From Streptomyces caatingaensis (GTDB lineage Bacteria > Actinomycetota > Actinomycetes > Streptomycetales > Streptomycetaceae): DNA of 64,000 nucleotides. The notes beneath the pieces are model-generated. The model saw nothing but the letters and a program-made list of their open reading frames with translations, ran no database searches and had not been told where the DNA came from. Below are positions 1 through 7,036 of the stretch, one piece after another. The position numbers were made by a program, and so were the translations under genes. The stretch's first letter is position 1; each line of letters opens with the position of its first letter. The stretch is taken from positions 1 through 64,000 of the forward strand of contig NZ_LFXA01000018.1 in the NCBI RefSeq assembly GCF_001187435.1, in the 5' to 3' direction.

Positions 1-158
1 CCCACCACATGCAGCAGATGCCCCGCCTCGTAGCAGGTGGCAGGAGCCGCCGCGGCCACCGTCGCTCTGACCTGGGTCGGCGACCGGCGCCCACCGCCGG
101 TGTGGCAGACGGGACGGTAGTCGCGGATCCGCCGGGAAACCTCAGGGCTCAACGTCAC
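1..158 (-). CDS. partial hypothetical protein running off the left edge
   Basis: A reading frame starts at GTG (158-156) and stays open to the window edge, giving 52 codons. Its third codon positions are roughly 80 percent or more G or C, as in real genes here. The visible N-terminus begins V-T-L-S-P-E-V and includes one Cys-His pair near residues 17-18. I recognise no domain. The ribosome binding site is weak. The call rests on codon bias and the absence of stops only. The divergent neighbour is the frameshifted HTH gene at 234. Confidence 0.35.
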   Translation of the reverse strand, partial: MTLSPEVSRRIRDYRPVCHTGGGRRSPTQVRATVAAAAPATCYEAGHLLHVV

Positions 159-233
159 GGTCCAACCAAATCGGCTGGACAAGCAGCCGGTGAAGGCATC
201 GAAGCCGATCTTCACCGAGAGGAGTGCATCAAC

Positions 234-520
234 ATGGTCGGAGGTTTGACCCGCAGCAGGCCGCCGCGCGATCTTGCCCGCGATCCGGAAACCTGGCCCC
301 ACGCCCTCATCGACGACCCCGCCGCCGCCGTCGTCCAGGACATCGCCCGCACCCTCGCACCACCCTGGCGGACCAGGGCCGCAGTCTGCGGCGGGCCGCC
401 GAAGGGTCGGGAGTCAACCGGCAGGCCATCGCCGACCTGATCGCCGGCCGCTGCTGGCCCGACATCGCCACCGTCGCCCGCCTGGAGAACTTCCTCGCCG
501 TCACCCTCTACCCGCCCGGG
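234..520 (+). pseudogene. frameshifted small helix-turn-helix regulator
   Basis: A good Shine-Dalgarno (GAGAGGAG, 219-226) precedes ATG 234. The first frame reads plausible protein up to about D-I-A-R-T-L-A (near 354). The continuation, with R-S-L-R-R-A-A-E and the HTH segment N-R-Q-A-I-A-D-L-I-A-G followed by A-R-L-E, lies one frame over and reaches about 520. Small Streptomyces HTH proteins with this arrangement (an acidic N-terminus with a Pro-His pair, then an XRE-like HTH ending in Leu-Tyr/Trp-Pro) are common, so a one-base indel near 355-380 is the simplest explanation. The true 3-prime end is unclear because the second frame continues to 922 in non-protein-like sequence. It is either a dead gene or a sequencing error. 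Confidence 0.5.
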
Positions 521-703
521 GGAGGAATGCGCCGTACGCATGGAAAACAGCCCTTCCGCCCCCGGCATCGGCGGCCGAAGGGGCGACAAAATAGGCCACG
601 CGCCCCCGAGGCGAGCCCAGTTGCTCTAGCCTCGGGAGTGCGTGAGCCACTGCGAACGGGACCACGCCGCGCTCCCGTACGAGGGTGCCACCTCAGGGAG
701 CTG

Positions 704-732
704 GTTCCCTCCCCCGCCGAGGGGGAGGGAAC
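704..732 (-). terminator. hairpin downstream of the coiled-coil/winged-helix gene
   Basis: A perfect 12-bp inverted repeat, GTTCCCTCCCCC (704-715) and GGGGGAGGGAAC (721-732), with a 5-base loop lies 20 nt past the stop of the minus-strand gene ending at 753. There is no T-tract, which is usual for Streptomyces terminators. Confidence 0.6.
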
Positions 733-752
733 ACCCAATGAACAGGCTCTCG

Positions 753-1367
753 TTAGGCGGCCTCCTTCGTCGGTGAGCCGTTGGCCCTGGCGACGGCGAA
801 CATGCCCACCGGCTCCTCGACGACCCGGCCGTTCTTCACCAGCCGCTTGCACGTCCCGCGGACCGTCGCGAGGGGCCCCCGCCCTGCCTTCCCCCGGGTC
901 GGCCGCCCGAGCGCCTCCGTGATGTCCCGCACCGGCATCGACCGCCCAGCAGTCACCAGAATCCGCTCGACCGCCTCCATCAACTCGCCCGTCGCGGTCC
1001 GCTGGCCTGCGGCAACCTCTGTCCGGGGAGGCGGTGGATCGTCATCGGCCGGTGCCCTGTCCTGTTGTCCGGGAGGCGGGTCCGTATTGGGCCCGGACTC
1101 CGTCTGCGGGGAGCCGTCCCCCGCGGGGCCGTCCGGGGCTGTTTCTTCGTTCACGGGTGGCGGAGCATCCGCGAGGATCTCCTCAAGCGCCTCACGCAAC
1201 TGGTCACGGGTGGCGGATACCTTCGCCACCTCCGCGGCGACAAGGGCGAGTTCGGCTTCGAGCTCCGACTTCCTCTGCAGCAGCCGCCCGACCTTGCCGG
1301 AGTAGAAACCGACAGCTGCCCGCAGCCCTGGTACCGCGGCTACCTCATCTGTGTCGACGGAGCCCAT
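753..1367 (-). CDS. coiled-coil protein with C-terminal winged-helix-like domain
   Basis: A 204-residue protein. The start is ATG 1367, chosen because GGGAGGGAG lies 5 nt upstream on the minus strand; longer versions read through non-coding-like sequence. Residues about 12-65 form a heptad-rich coiled coil rich in Glu, Leu and Ala. Residues about 66-125 are a Pro/Asp/Gly-rich linker. The C-terminal 75 residues (T-G-E-L-M-E-A-V-E-R to G-M-F-A-V) look like a winged helix: a helix, a V-R-D-I-T-E-A-L helix, then basic K-A-G-R-G and C-K-R-L-V-K-N-G-R-V wing elements. The architecture suggests a DNA-binding protein that oligomerises through the coiled coil. I cannot name a family. It is a single-gene unit with its own terminator at 704-732. 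Confidence 0.65.
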   Translation of the reverse strand: MGSVDTDEVAAVPGLRAAVGFYSGKVGRLLQRKSELEAELALVAAEVAKVSATRDQLREALEEILADAPPPVNEETAPDGPAGDGSPQTESGPNTDPPPGQQDRAPADDDPPPPRTEVAAGQRTATGELMEAVERILVTAGRSMPVRDITEALGRPTRGKAGRGPLATVRGTCKRLVKNGRVVEEPVGMFAVARANGSPTKEAA

Positions 1368-1653
1368 CCGCTCCCTCCCGATACCTGGCTGCCCATGCAA
1401 CGGCAGCCATCGTAGGCAACGCCAGCCGCACCTGGCAGCCAATTCGCCAACTGTGCAAGACAGTTGCAAGACCTGGCATGTCGTTCCCGCGCATCCGAAG
1501 ACCTGATGCACCTCGTTCGTGTGGTCAGTGCGGTAGCGACTGCGCACGTGCGGCTGCTCGCTTCGTGGCGGAGCCTGACACCTGCCGGCCGGGCCCGGCC
1601 TCGGTCGGCTGTCGGACCGGGCAGTCCAGGAATGAAGCATTCCGGCATGCCCC

Positions 1654-1659
1654 TATAGT
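1654..1659 (+). promoter_or_regulatory. -10 element of a leaderless promoter
   Basis: TATAGT ends 7 nt before ATG 1667, so transcription should begin at or next to the start codon. No Shine-Dalgarno precedes the gene, which fits a leaderless mRNA. No convincing -35 hexamer is visible. Confidence 0.5.
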
Positions 1660-1666
1660 CGCCCTC

Positions 1667-1891
1667 ATGAGCGAAGGGAAACGAGAGTTACGAGGCAGCG
1701 GCGGTCTTCGGAGCGTGCTGTTCGCAGTCGGCGCGCTGGTGGCTGCTGGGCTGCTGGCAGCCCTTGCCTGGTGGCTGGGTTGGTTGACCCCCGGGACCGG
1801 ATGGTTGTCGGCGAAGCTTGCGGCGAAAGCGGCAGTTGTTGTGCCCCTGGGAGTCGCGGCCTTGATCACCTGGATCAAGAAGCGTCGGTGA
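1667..1891 (+). CDS. small two-span membrane protein
   Basis: A 74-residue protein from ATG 1667. The N-terminus is short and basic (M-S-E-G-K-R-E-L-R). Two hydrophobic segments follow, at about residues 16-40 (ending in W-W-L-G-W-L) and 50-70, with a basic C-terminal tail W-I-K-K-R-R. Both ends are positively charged, so both probably face the cytoplasm. I recognise no family. A TATAGT box 7 nt upstream predicts a leaderless transcript, which supports this start over the longer open frame. No neighbour gives functional context. Confidence 0.6.
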   Translation: MSEGKRELRGSGGLRSVLFAVGALVAAGLLAALAWWLGWLTPGTGWLSAKLAAKAAVVVPLGVAALITWIKKRR

Positions 1892-2641
1892 CGCGCTCTC
1901 TCGACAACGCCCCCCTTGAGGCCCTGCCTCAGGGCAGCCGGAACCCCACCCACGCCGTAGGGGAGCCCGTCCAAGATCGCAGGGGCTGATCGCCAAAGAT
2001 CCCAAACGACAACAACGGCTCAAGCTCCGCTCGTTACCGTCCGTGCGTGGACTGGTGAAGATCACGCCATGCAGGTCGGATCTGTTGCCCTTGCAACCCC
2101 AGGGCTCGCTTCGTCCTGCGATCGGCGACGCTGACCTGGGTGAAGGAACCACCTCCCGCTCCCGGTTCCTGAGCACCCGGGTCCCACTCCCGGCGGCACT
2201 GTTCGGAGGCGACAGTCGTCGGCCGGGGCGTACTGGCAGGCCCGGTCCGTCGCCGGCCGCCCTGAGTTCCGTTGTCTGGCGGAGCTCGGCGCGGCAAGAG
2301 GGCATTCTTGGCCATGCAGTTACTTTCGGTCGCACTGTGATTGCTTTCCGTTCGTCACGCCTGATCGAGACGCGGCCTTCCTGGAAGAGCTGACCGAGAC
2401 GGCAACTGCGCGGAGGTGCATGCGGGTTGCCCGGAGGCGGAGGCGTCGACGCGCGAGCCCCGATGCGGAAGACCTGGGTCCGTTGGGTGGATTGCCCACG
2501 TGAGCAGGGGTCCCCAAATGGCCTGTACTGCGGTACGGCACTTGGGCTGATTGCGTCGGCCATCTAGTTTCTTGATCGCTAACGCAGCCGGGCCGCACCT
2601 TCTGCCGACCCAGGCTGTCATCTCGATTCTTGGAGTGGCTT
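1892..2641. other. 750-nt stretch without a supportable gene
   Basis: Several frames are open on both strands but none shows a recognisable domain, consistent codon bias or a good ribosome binding site. The stretch also lacks a clear tRNA, repeat or hairpin. It is probably a decayed intergenic region of the accessory DNA. The last part presumably holds the promoter of the frameshifted secreted-protein gene at 2642. Confidence 0.4.
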
Positions 2642-3597
2642 GTGCGCATGGTTCGTAGATCTGCTCTTAACAGTGTGATGTCTGCTGCGTCCCTCGTGGC
2701 TGCCTTGGCCCTCGTGGGTTCGGCGTCGCCCGCCTTTGCCGACGGCGCCCCCAACGACACTGCACGTGCTGTCTCGGTCGTGGAGAAGGCGAGCGGGACC
2801 AACGACGTTGCCTCTTCCACGGCGTCTGCCGGAGCCGCGGCTCAGGCCACCACCAGCACTGAAGCGGGCCGCATCACGGTCACCGCCCCGCCTCTTCCGC
2901 CGGACAGGTCAAGGCGGCCGCGGCGGACGGGACCTCCCTGGGCCTGCAGTTGGAGAACGCCAAGAGCGTTGCCGGCGTCAAGGCCGGTGCCGGCACTGTC
3001 GTCTACTCCGGTGTCGCCCGGTCCACCGACCTCGCCGTCCAGCCCACCGTCGACGGTGGTGCCCGCACCCTGGTCACCCTCAAGGACTCGGCCGCGTCCA
3101 CGGACCAGCGCTTCGCCCTCAACCTCCCCGAGGGCGCCCTGGTCCTGCCCGACGCCGACGGTGGATACCACGTCTCCCGCACCACAGCGGGCGGCAAGAG
3201 CGTCATGGTCGGCGCCATCGAGGCTCCCTGGGCCAAGGACGCGAACGGCAAGCCCGTCGCCACCAGCTACAAGCTCGAGGGCAACACGCTCACCCAGCAC
3301 ATCGAGACCAACAAGGACACGGCCTTCCCCGTCGTGGCCGACCCCAAGATCACCTGGGGCAACGTCACCGGCACCGCATACTTCACCAAGTCCGAGACGA
3401 AGAACATCGCCATCTACGGAGCGACCGCAGCCATATCCACGAAATTCCTGCCGCCGCCCCTGAACGCGCTGTACTCGGTCAACGCCGCGCTGGTCTCGGC
3501 CAAGGCCGTCGAAGCCCGCGGCGACGGCTACTGCCTGAAGATCAAGTTCGCCGCCGGCATCTTCATCCCGGGCGTCTACAGCAACGGCTGCGACTAA
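2642..3597 (+). pseudogene. secreted protein gene with a one-base frameshift
   Basis: GGAG at 2632-2635 sits 6 nt before GTG 2642; ATG 2648 is an alternative. Residues about 8-33 form a Sec signal peptide ending A-S-P-A-F-A. The first frame is sensible until about T-V-T-A-P near 2888. The rest of the protein continues in another frame, from A-S-S-A-G-Q-V-K near 2890 to the stop at 3597, with the same codon bias. Restoring one C in the CCCC run at 2886-2889 would join them into about 318 residues. The mature part is Thr/Gly/Val-rich, has a V-V-A-D-P-K motif and ends with two widely spaced Cys. No enzymatic domain is recognised. It is a pseudogene or a homopolymer sequencing error. Confidence 0.65.
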
Positions 3598-3655
3598 CAC
3601 AGCCTGCACCTCTGCCATCATGACGGAGAACGCGGCAGCAGAAGGGGTGTTTCCT

Positions 3656-3955
3656 GTGAACTGGTGGTTATGGACAGGCGTTGCAGTGTTCTGCACAGCC
3701 TCCCTGGGCCTGGACGTGTATCTCACGCACCGAGGAGTGCGCAGCCGCATGGCCCGCCTGGAAGCCTTCACGGACGCCTTGGCGCTGCTGCCCGGAGTCG
3801 CGGCCGTGGTGCTCATCCAGATGCTGTTGGGCGGATCCGATGCGCAGGCGATACCGGCATGGGTCACGGCCGCCTTCTGGGGAATGGGCATCACGCAGGC
3901 CGTCCACCTCGGTCGGCTTCAGCGAGCAACCCACCACCGCACCAACAGCAGCTGA
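3656..3955 (+). CDS. small three-span membrane protein
   Basis: GTG 3656 is preferred because GAAGGGG (3641-3647) lies 8 nt upstream. The earlier in-frame ATG 3620 has no ribosome binding site. The 99-residue product has three hydrophobic segments: N-W-W-L-W-T-G-V-A-V-F at the start, A-L-A-L-L-P-G-V-A-A-V-V-L-I in the middle and I-P-A-W-V-T-A-A-F-W-G near the end. A basic tail follows. No family is recognised. It lies 58 nt after the frameshifted secreted protein and may share its transcript. The strong hairpin at 4025-4062 ends the unit. Confidence 0.6.
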   Translation: MNWWLWTGVAVFCTASLGLDVYLTHRGVRSRMARLEAFTDALALLPGVAAVVLIQMLLGGSDAQAIPAWVTAAFWGMGITQAVHLGRLQRATHHRTNSS

Positions 3956-4024
3956 CTGTGCTCTTGGTGGGACCGGTGGTCGGCAACGCAACGTGACCAC
4001 CGAGCTGGGCCGTACGGCTTGGAC

Positions 4025-4062
4025 GGCGATGGGCCGCACGGATTCCTGTGCGGCCCATCGCC
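4025..4062. terminator. bidirectional terminator between convergent genes
   Basis: A perfect 15-bp stem (GGCGATGGGCCGCAC at 4025-4039 with its complement at 4048-4062) and an 8-base loop lie between the plus-strand membrane protein gene and the convergent synthetase-fragment gene. Confidence 0.75.
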
Positions 4063-4127
4063 GCGTTCGCCGCTCTCTGGACCCCGGAGGAATGGGAAGT
4101 GATCTACAGCGGGGTGGGGAACGATCT

Positions 4128-4973
4128 TCATGGGGCTGAATCACTGCACGTCAGGCCCTCTCGTGAACACCCCTCGCCCTCGTCGGGCATCGCGCGGCCG
4201 GCGAGATCCTGGACGGTGTGCATGGTCGGCAGCAGCAGGTCGGTGGTGCAGACGTTCTGCGCGTCCTGGAGGATCGCGGCGAGCCGGTCCAGGCCGAGGC
4301 CGGTGTCGACGCCCTTGCGGGCGAGCTCGCCGAGGATGGGGAAGTTGCCCTTCTTGTCGCCCTCGCCGCGCTGGAACTGCATGAAGACCAGATTCCAGAT
4401 CTCGACGTATCGTTCGCCGTCGATGGCAGGGCCGCCTTCCTTGCCGAAGGCGGGGCCGCGGTCGTAGTTGACCTCAGAGCAGGGCCCGCAGGGTCCGGGG
4501 ACGCCCATGGACCAGTAGTTGTCCTCCATGCCGAGCCGTTGGATGCGACTGGCGGGAACGCCGATGCGGCGCCAGATGTGCTCGGCCTCGTCGTCGTCCT
4601 CGTAGACGGTGATCCAGAGCTTGTCCTTCTCCAGCCCGTATCCCTGGGTGAGGAGTTCCCAGGCGAAGGCGATGGCGTCTTCCTTGAAATAGTCGCCGAA
4701 GGAGAAGTTGCCCATCATCTCGAAGAACGTGGCGTGCCGGTTGGTGCGGCCGACGTTGTCGATGTCCGAGGTGCGCGCGCACTTCTGGATGCTGGTGGCG
4801 CGCGGGAACGGCGGGGTGGTCTCGCCGAGGAAGTACGGCTTGAACTGGTTCATCCCGGCGTTGGCCAGCAGCAGGGTGGGGTCGTCCGGGACCAGCGGGC
4901 TGGACGGGACGAGCTGGTGGCCGTGGGAGGTGAAGAAGTCGGTGAAGGTCTTGCGGATCTGCGTCGAGCGCAT
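4128..4973 (-). CDS. free-standing alanyl-tRNA synthetase catalytic domain (alanine--tRNA ligase-related protein)
   Basis: A 281-residue protein that matches only the class II catalytic core of AlaRS. It includes the N-terminal R-K-T-F-T-D-F-F, the A-N-A-G-M-N-Q-F motif, the I-Q-K-C-A-R-T-S-D-I-D-N-V-G block, F-F-E-M-M-G-N-F-S-F-G, and motif 3 as V-D-T-G-L-G-L-D-R-L. Full AlaRS is about 880-900 residues. Here the tRNA-recognition, editing and C-Ala domains are missing and the protein stops just after the core with an unrelated tail. The retained core looks intact, so it could still activate alanine as adenylate or charge a non-tRNA acceptor. It is the last minus-strand gene of the enzyme cluster but is separated from the HAD gene by 238 nt. 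The housekeeping alaS is presumably elsewhere. A truncated relic remains possible. Confidence 0.85.
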   Translation of the reverse strand: MRSTQIRKTFTDFFTSHGHQLVPSSPLVPDDPTLLLANAGMNQFKPYFLGETTPPFPRATSIQKCARTSDIDNVGRTNRHATFFEMMGNFSFGDYFKEDAIAFAWELLTQGYGLEKDKLWITVYEDDDEAEHIWRRIGVPASRIQRLGMEDNYWSMGVPGPCGPCSEVNYDRGPAFGKEGGPAIDGERYVEIWNLVFMQFQRGEGDKKGNFPILGELARKGVDTGLGLDRLAAILQDAQNVCTTDLLLPTMHTVQDLAGRAMPDEGEGCSREGLTCSDSAP

Positions 4974-5058
4974 GGCGGCTTGGCCTCACGGGAGAGTCGT
5001 GAAAGGTGGGGGAAGATCACACGCCGAGCCGGGCCGAGAACAGGGACTGAGAGGGTTC

Positions 5059-5166
5059 TCAGTTCTCCAGCTCGACGCAGATAGCTCGCGCCCCCACGGT
5101 GTAAACCATGACTCCAGATCCGTTGATCATGCAGGTGGTGCAGCAGACCGCCATGACAGAAGGCAT
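5059..5166 (-). CDS. possible 35-residue Cys-containing peptide (very tentative)
   Basis: In the 238-nt gap between the HAD gene and the synthetase fragment, a minus-strand frame runs from ATG 5166 to TGA 5059. The peptide has Cys at positions 8, 9, 12 and 30, several Met residues and a C-terminal V-E-L-E-N. The first start has no Shine-Dalgarno. An internal ATG at 5109 has GGAG only 3 nt away. It could be a leader peptide, a modified-peptide precursor or chance. The N-terminal codons overlap the hairpin at 5134-5182. Confidence 0.2.
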   Translation of the reverse strand: MPSVMAVCCTTCMINGSGVMVYTVGARAICVELEN

Positions 5167-5182
5167 GGTCTGCTGCACCACC
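5134..5182 (-). promoter_or_regulatory. long hairpin upstream of the AlaRS-like gene
   Basis: A 16-bp perfect inverted repeat (5134-5149 and 5167-5182, arm GGTGGTGCAGCAGACC) with a 17-nt loop sits 161-209 nt upstream of the synthetase start and about 30 nt past the HAD stop. It could terminate the operon or act as a leader structure or attenuator for the synthetase gene. No T-tract follows. Confidence 0.5.
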
Positions 5183-5211
5183 GACTGTAGCGGGTCGGAC
5201 GTCAAGATCGC

Positions 5212-5889
5212 TTAATGCGATGTCATGGTCACTTGTAGTGGGGGCCGGCTGCCGGGGATCAGGTCCAGCAGGGTGGCGCCGATCTGCGAGGGGTGGATCA
5301 GGACGACCCGGGCGCCGGCGGCGGTGAGTGCACGGGCGCCGGCGTATCCCCAGCCGGCGCCCGCGAAGGCGACACCGGCTTCGAAGGCCGCAGTGTGGTC
5401 GGTGAGGGTGTCGCCGACGAACAGGGCCGCCTTCGGGCTGGAGCCCAGCCGGGCCAGGGCCAGAAGGATGCCGTCAGGGGCGGGCTTGGGTTCGGCGTCC
5501 TCCCGGCAGACGGTGGTGTCCATCAGCGCGAGGACGTCTGGTGACAGCAGCCAGGGCAGCCGGTCCCGGGTCTGGAGGGTGACGAGGCCGGTGGCGGCGC
5601 CGGCGGCCCGTAGCGCGGTGATTCCCTCGACGACGCCAGGGAACAGAGCGGTACCGGCGGCAGTGGCCAGGGCCGGGTTCCACCAGACCTCGCAGAGCTC
5701 GTCCGGGTTGGGGACTCCGAGCCTGGCCAGCACTTCGACGCGCGGGGTCGTCACTGCGTCCGGCGGCAGGTCGGCAACCGTGATGCGGCGGCCAAGGGCG
5801 GCGGTCGCGACACCTGCCAGCGTGGCCAGCATCGCGGCCTTGCTGTCCAGGAGCACTCCGTCCATGTCGAACAGCACCGCCAGCTTCAT
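5212..5889 (-). CDS. HAD-superfamily hydrolase
   Basis: A 225-residue haloacid-dehalogenase-fold phosphatase. Motif I is F-D-M-D-G-V-L-L-D-S at residues 7-16, giving the nucleophile and acid/base Asp pair. A helical cap insertion follows. Motif II is a Thr near V-T-L-Q-T. Motif III Lys lies in E-P-K-P-A-P-D-G and motif IV in F-V-G-D-T-L-T-D. This is the phosphoglycolate-phosphatase-like or beta-phosphoglucomutase-like arrangement. Substrate is unknown, but the context (PRTase-like, LOG-like and nucleotidyltransferase genes) suggests a nucleotide or sugar phosphate. The ATG at 5889 overlaps the upstream stop (ATGA), so translation is coupled. Confidence 0.85.
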   Translation of the reverse strand: MKLAVLFDMDGVLLDSKAAMLATLAGVATAALGRRITVADLPPDAVTTPRVEVLARLGVPNPDELCEVWWNPALATAAGTALFPGVVEGITALRAAGAATGLVTLQTRDRLPWLLSPDVLALMDTTVCREDAEPKPAPDGILLALARLGSSPKAALFVGDTLTDHTAAFEAGVAFAGAGWGYAGARALTAAGARVVLIHPSQIGATLLDLIPGSRPPLQVTMTSH

Positions 5890-6428
5890 GAGGCTGCCCC
5901 GGCACTTGTGGTCAGGTCGCTCTCAAGCAGAAGCGAACCGAGGGTGACGCCGTGCTCGTTCAGCAGCAGCCGCCCGCCCAGCGGGCGCTCAAGGACGCAC
6001 AGCGCGTCGGCGACGTGCGCTCCGGTGACCCTCAGCATCCGGGCCATGGCCAGGAGCTGGCCGCCGGAGCGGACCACGTCGTCGACCAGGACGACCCGCC
6101 GCCCGCCGACAGCGGCGCCTTCGACCTGCTGCTTGGAGCCGTAGCGTTTCGGCGTCCGGCGCAGGAATGCGGCCGGCAGGCCGGTGGCCGCCGACAAGGC
6201 GACGACCAGCGGGACGCCGCCGAGCTCGACGCCGGCCAATACCTGGGCGCCTTCGGGAACGAGGACGGACATGGCGTCGGCGACGTCGTGCAGCAGCTGC
6301 GGGTCGGCGGCCAGGCGGTACTCGTCGAAGTACGAGTCCAGCACTTGCCCGTCCGCGAGCGCGAAGGCGTCGGTGACACACGCCGTGGCGGCGAGCCGGG
6401 CAGCCAGGGAGGTCGTGCTGGTGGTCAT
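5886..6428 (-). CDS. orotate phosphoribosyltransferase-like protein
   Basis: A 180-residue type I phosphoribosyltransferase. The N-terminal F-A-L-A-D-G-Q-V-L-D-S-Y-F-D-E-Y-R resembles the PyrE F-x-L-x-x-G...Y-x-D-x-R element. The PRPP-binding loop is V-V-L-V-D-D-V-V-R-S-G-G, with both acidic residues present. The expected activity is transfer between PRPP and a base, or recognition of such nucleotides. A dedicated locus and coupled neighbours make de novo pyrimidine synthesis unlikely. ATG 6428 overlaps the stop of the LOG-family gene and the stop overlaps the HAD start, so it sits in the middle of a translationally coupled trio. Confidence 0.85.
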   Translation of the reverse strand: MTTSTTSLAARLAATACVTDAFALADGQVLDSYFDEYRLAADPQLLHDVADAMSVLVPEGAQVLAGVELGGVPLVVALSAATGLPAAFLRRTPKRYGSKQQVEGAAVGGRRVVLVDDVVRSGGQLLAMARMLRVTGAHVADALCVLERPLGGRLLLNEHGVTLGSLLLESDLTTSAGAAS

Positions 6429-7036
6429 GCCTCTGCCTCCCCCAGCGGGATCAGGTCGTGAAGCTGTACGGCGAACGCGGCAGCCGAAGCGATGGGGCGG
6501 AGGAAGCCCAGGGGGCGGGTCTCAGCCTCGAACAGCCACTTCTCTCGTCGGAGGTAGGCCAGGAGCCCGAGCGCGGTGGGGCCGGTGATCCAAACGGGAA
6601 CGGGGCGGACGTTGCCCGCGTAGTAGACCGCGGCCGTCAGCTCGTGCAGGGTGCCGACGCCCCCACCCATCGCGACCACCAGGTCCGCGTGGTCGAGGTA
6701 GTGGTTGAGGCGGGTTCCGATGTCGGGCAGGCGGACGTCGGAAGTGACGTACGGGTTGAAGGCGCCCCACTCGTCGTGCTTGTCCGCCAGGGTGACCGCG
6801 GTGACCGTGCCGCCCTTGGAGGCGGCTCCGCGGGCGGCGGCCTCCATCAGCCCGTTGTAGCCGCCATGCAGGAGGGTGAAGCCGGCCCCGGCCAGGGCCA
6901 TGCCGACTTCTTCGGCCAGGCGTTCCTCGTCCGGCGAGGCGGGGACGACTCCGCCGAAGAACACCGCCGTCGTCTGCCGGCCGCGGGCCCCGTCCCGGCC
7001 TGTGGCCGGGACGGGGCGGCGGCTCTGGCGCTTCAC
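6425..7036 (-). CDS. LOG-family (TIGR00725-like, Rossmann) protein
   Basis: A 203-residue protein from GTG 7036, which overlaps the preceding stop (GTGA). The fold markers are an F-F-G-G start strand, L-L-H-G-G-Y-N-G-L-M-E-A-A (the G-G-x-x-G-x-M element), and A-M-G-G-G-V-G-T-L-H-E-L-T, corresponding to the P-G-G-x-G-T-x-x-E signature of LOG phosphoribohydrolases with Met-Gly in place of the usual Pro. LOG enzymes cleave the N-glycosidic bond of nucleoside monophosphates. Other TIGR00725-type members have no known activity. Beside a PRTase-like protein this suggests release or transfer of ribose 5-phosphate from a base. Confidence 0.8.
   Translation of the reverse strand: MKRQSRRPVPATGRDGARGRQTTAVFFGGVVPASPDEERLAEEVGMALAGAGFTLLHGGYNGLMEAAARGAASKGGTVTAVTLADKHDEWGAFNPYVTSDVRLPDIGTRLNHYLDHADLVVAMGGGVGTLHELTAAVYYAGNVRPVPVWITGPTALGLLAYLRREKWLFEAETRPLGFLRPIASAAAFAVQLHDLIPLGEAEA

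Noticed and set aside
1688..2563. Minus-strand frame of about 290 codons as a gene.
   Set aside because: No domain, poor codon bias, overlap with the better-supported small membrane protein at 1667-1891, and no ribosome binding site.
4974..5211. T-box riboswitch for the alanyl-tRNA synthetase-like gene.
   Set aside because: The conserved T-box sequence around GGTGGNACC is absent and the structure is a single simple hairpin.
6987..7017. Perfect 14-bp hairpin resembling a terminator between the nucleotidyltransferase and LOG-family genes.
   Set aside because: It lies inside the N-terminal coding part of the LOG-family gene, whose start overlaps the upstream stop, so a terminator role is unlikely.
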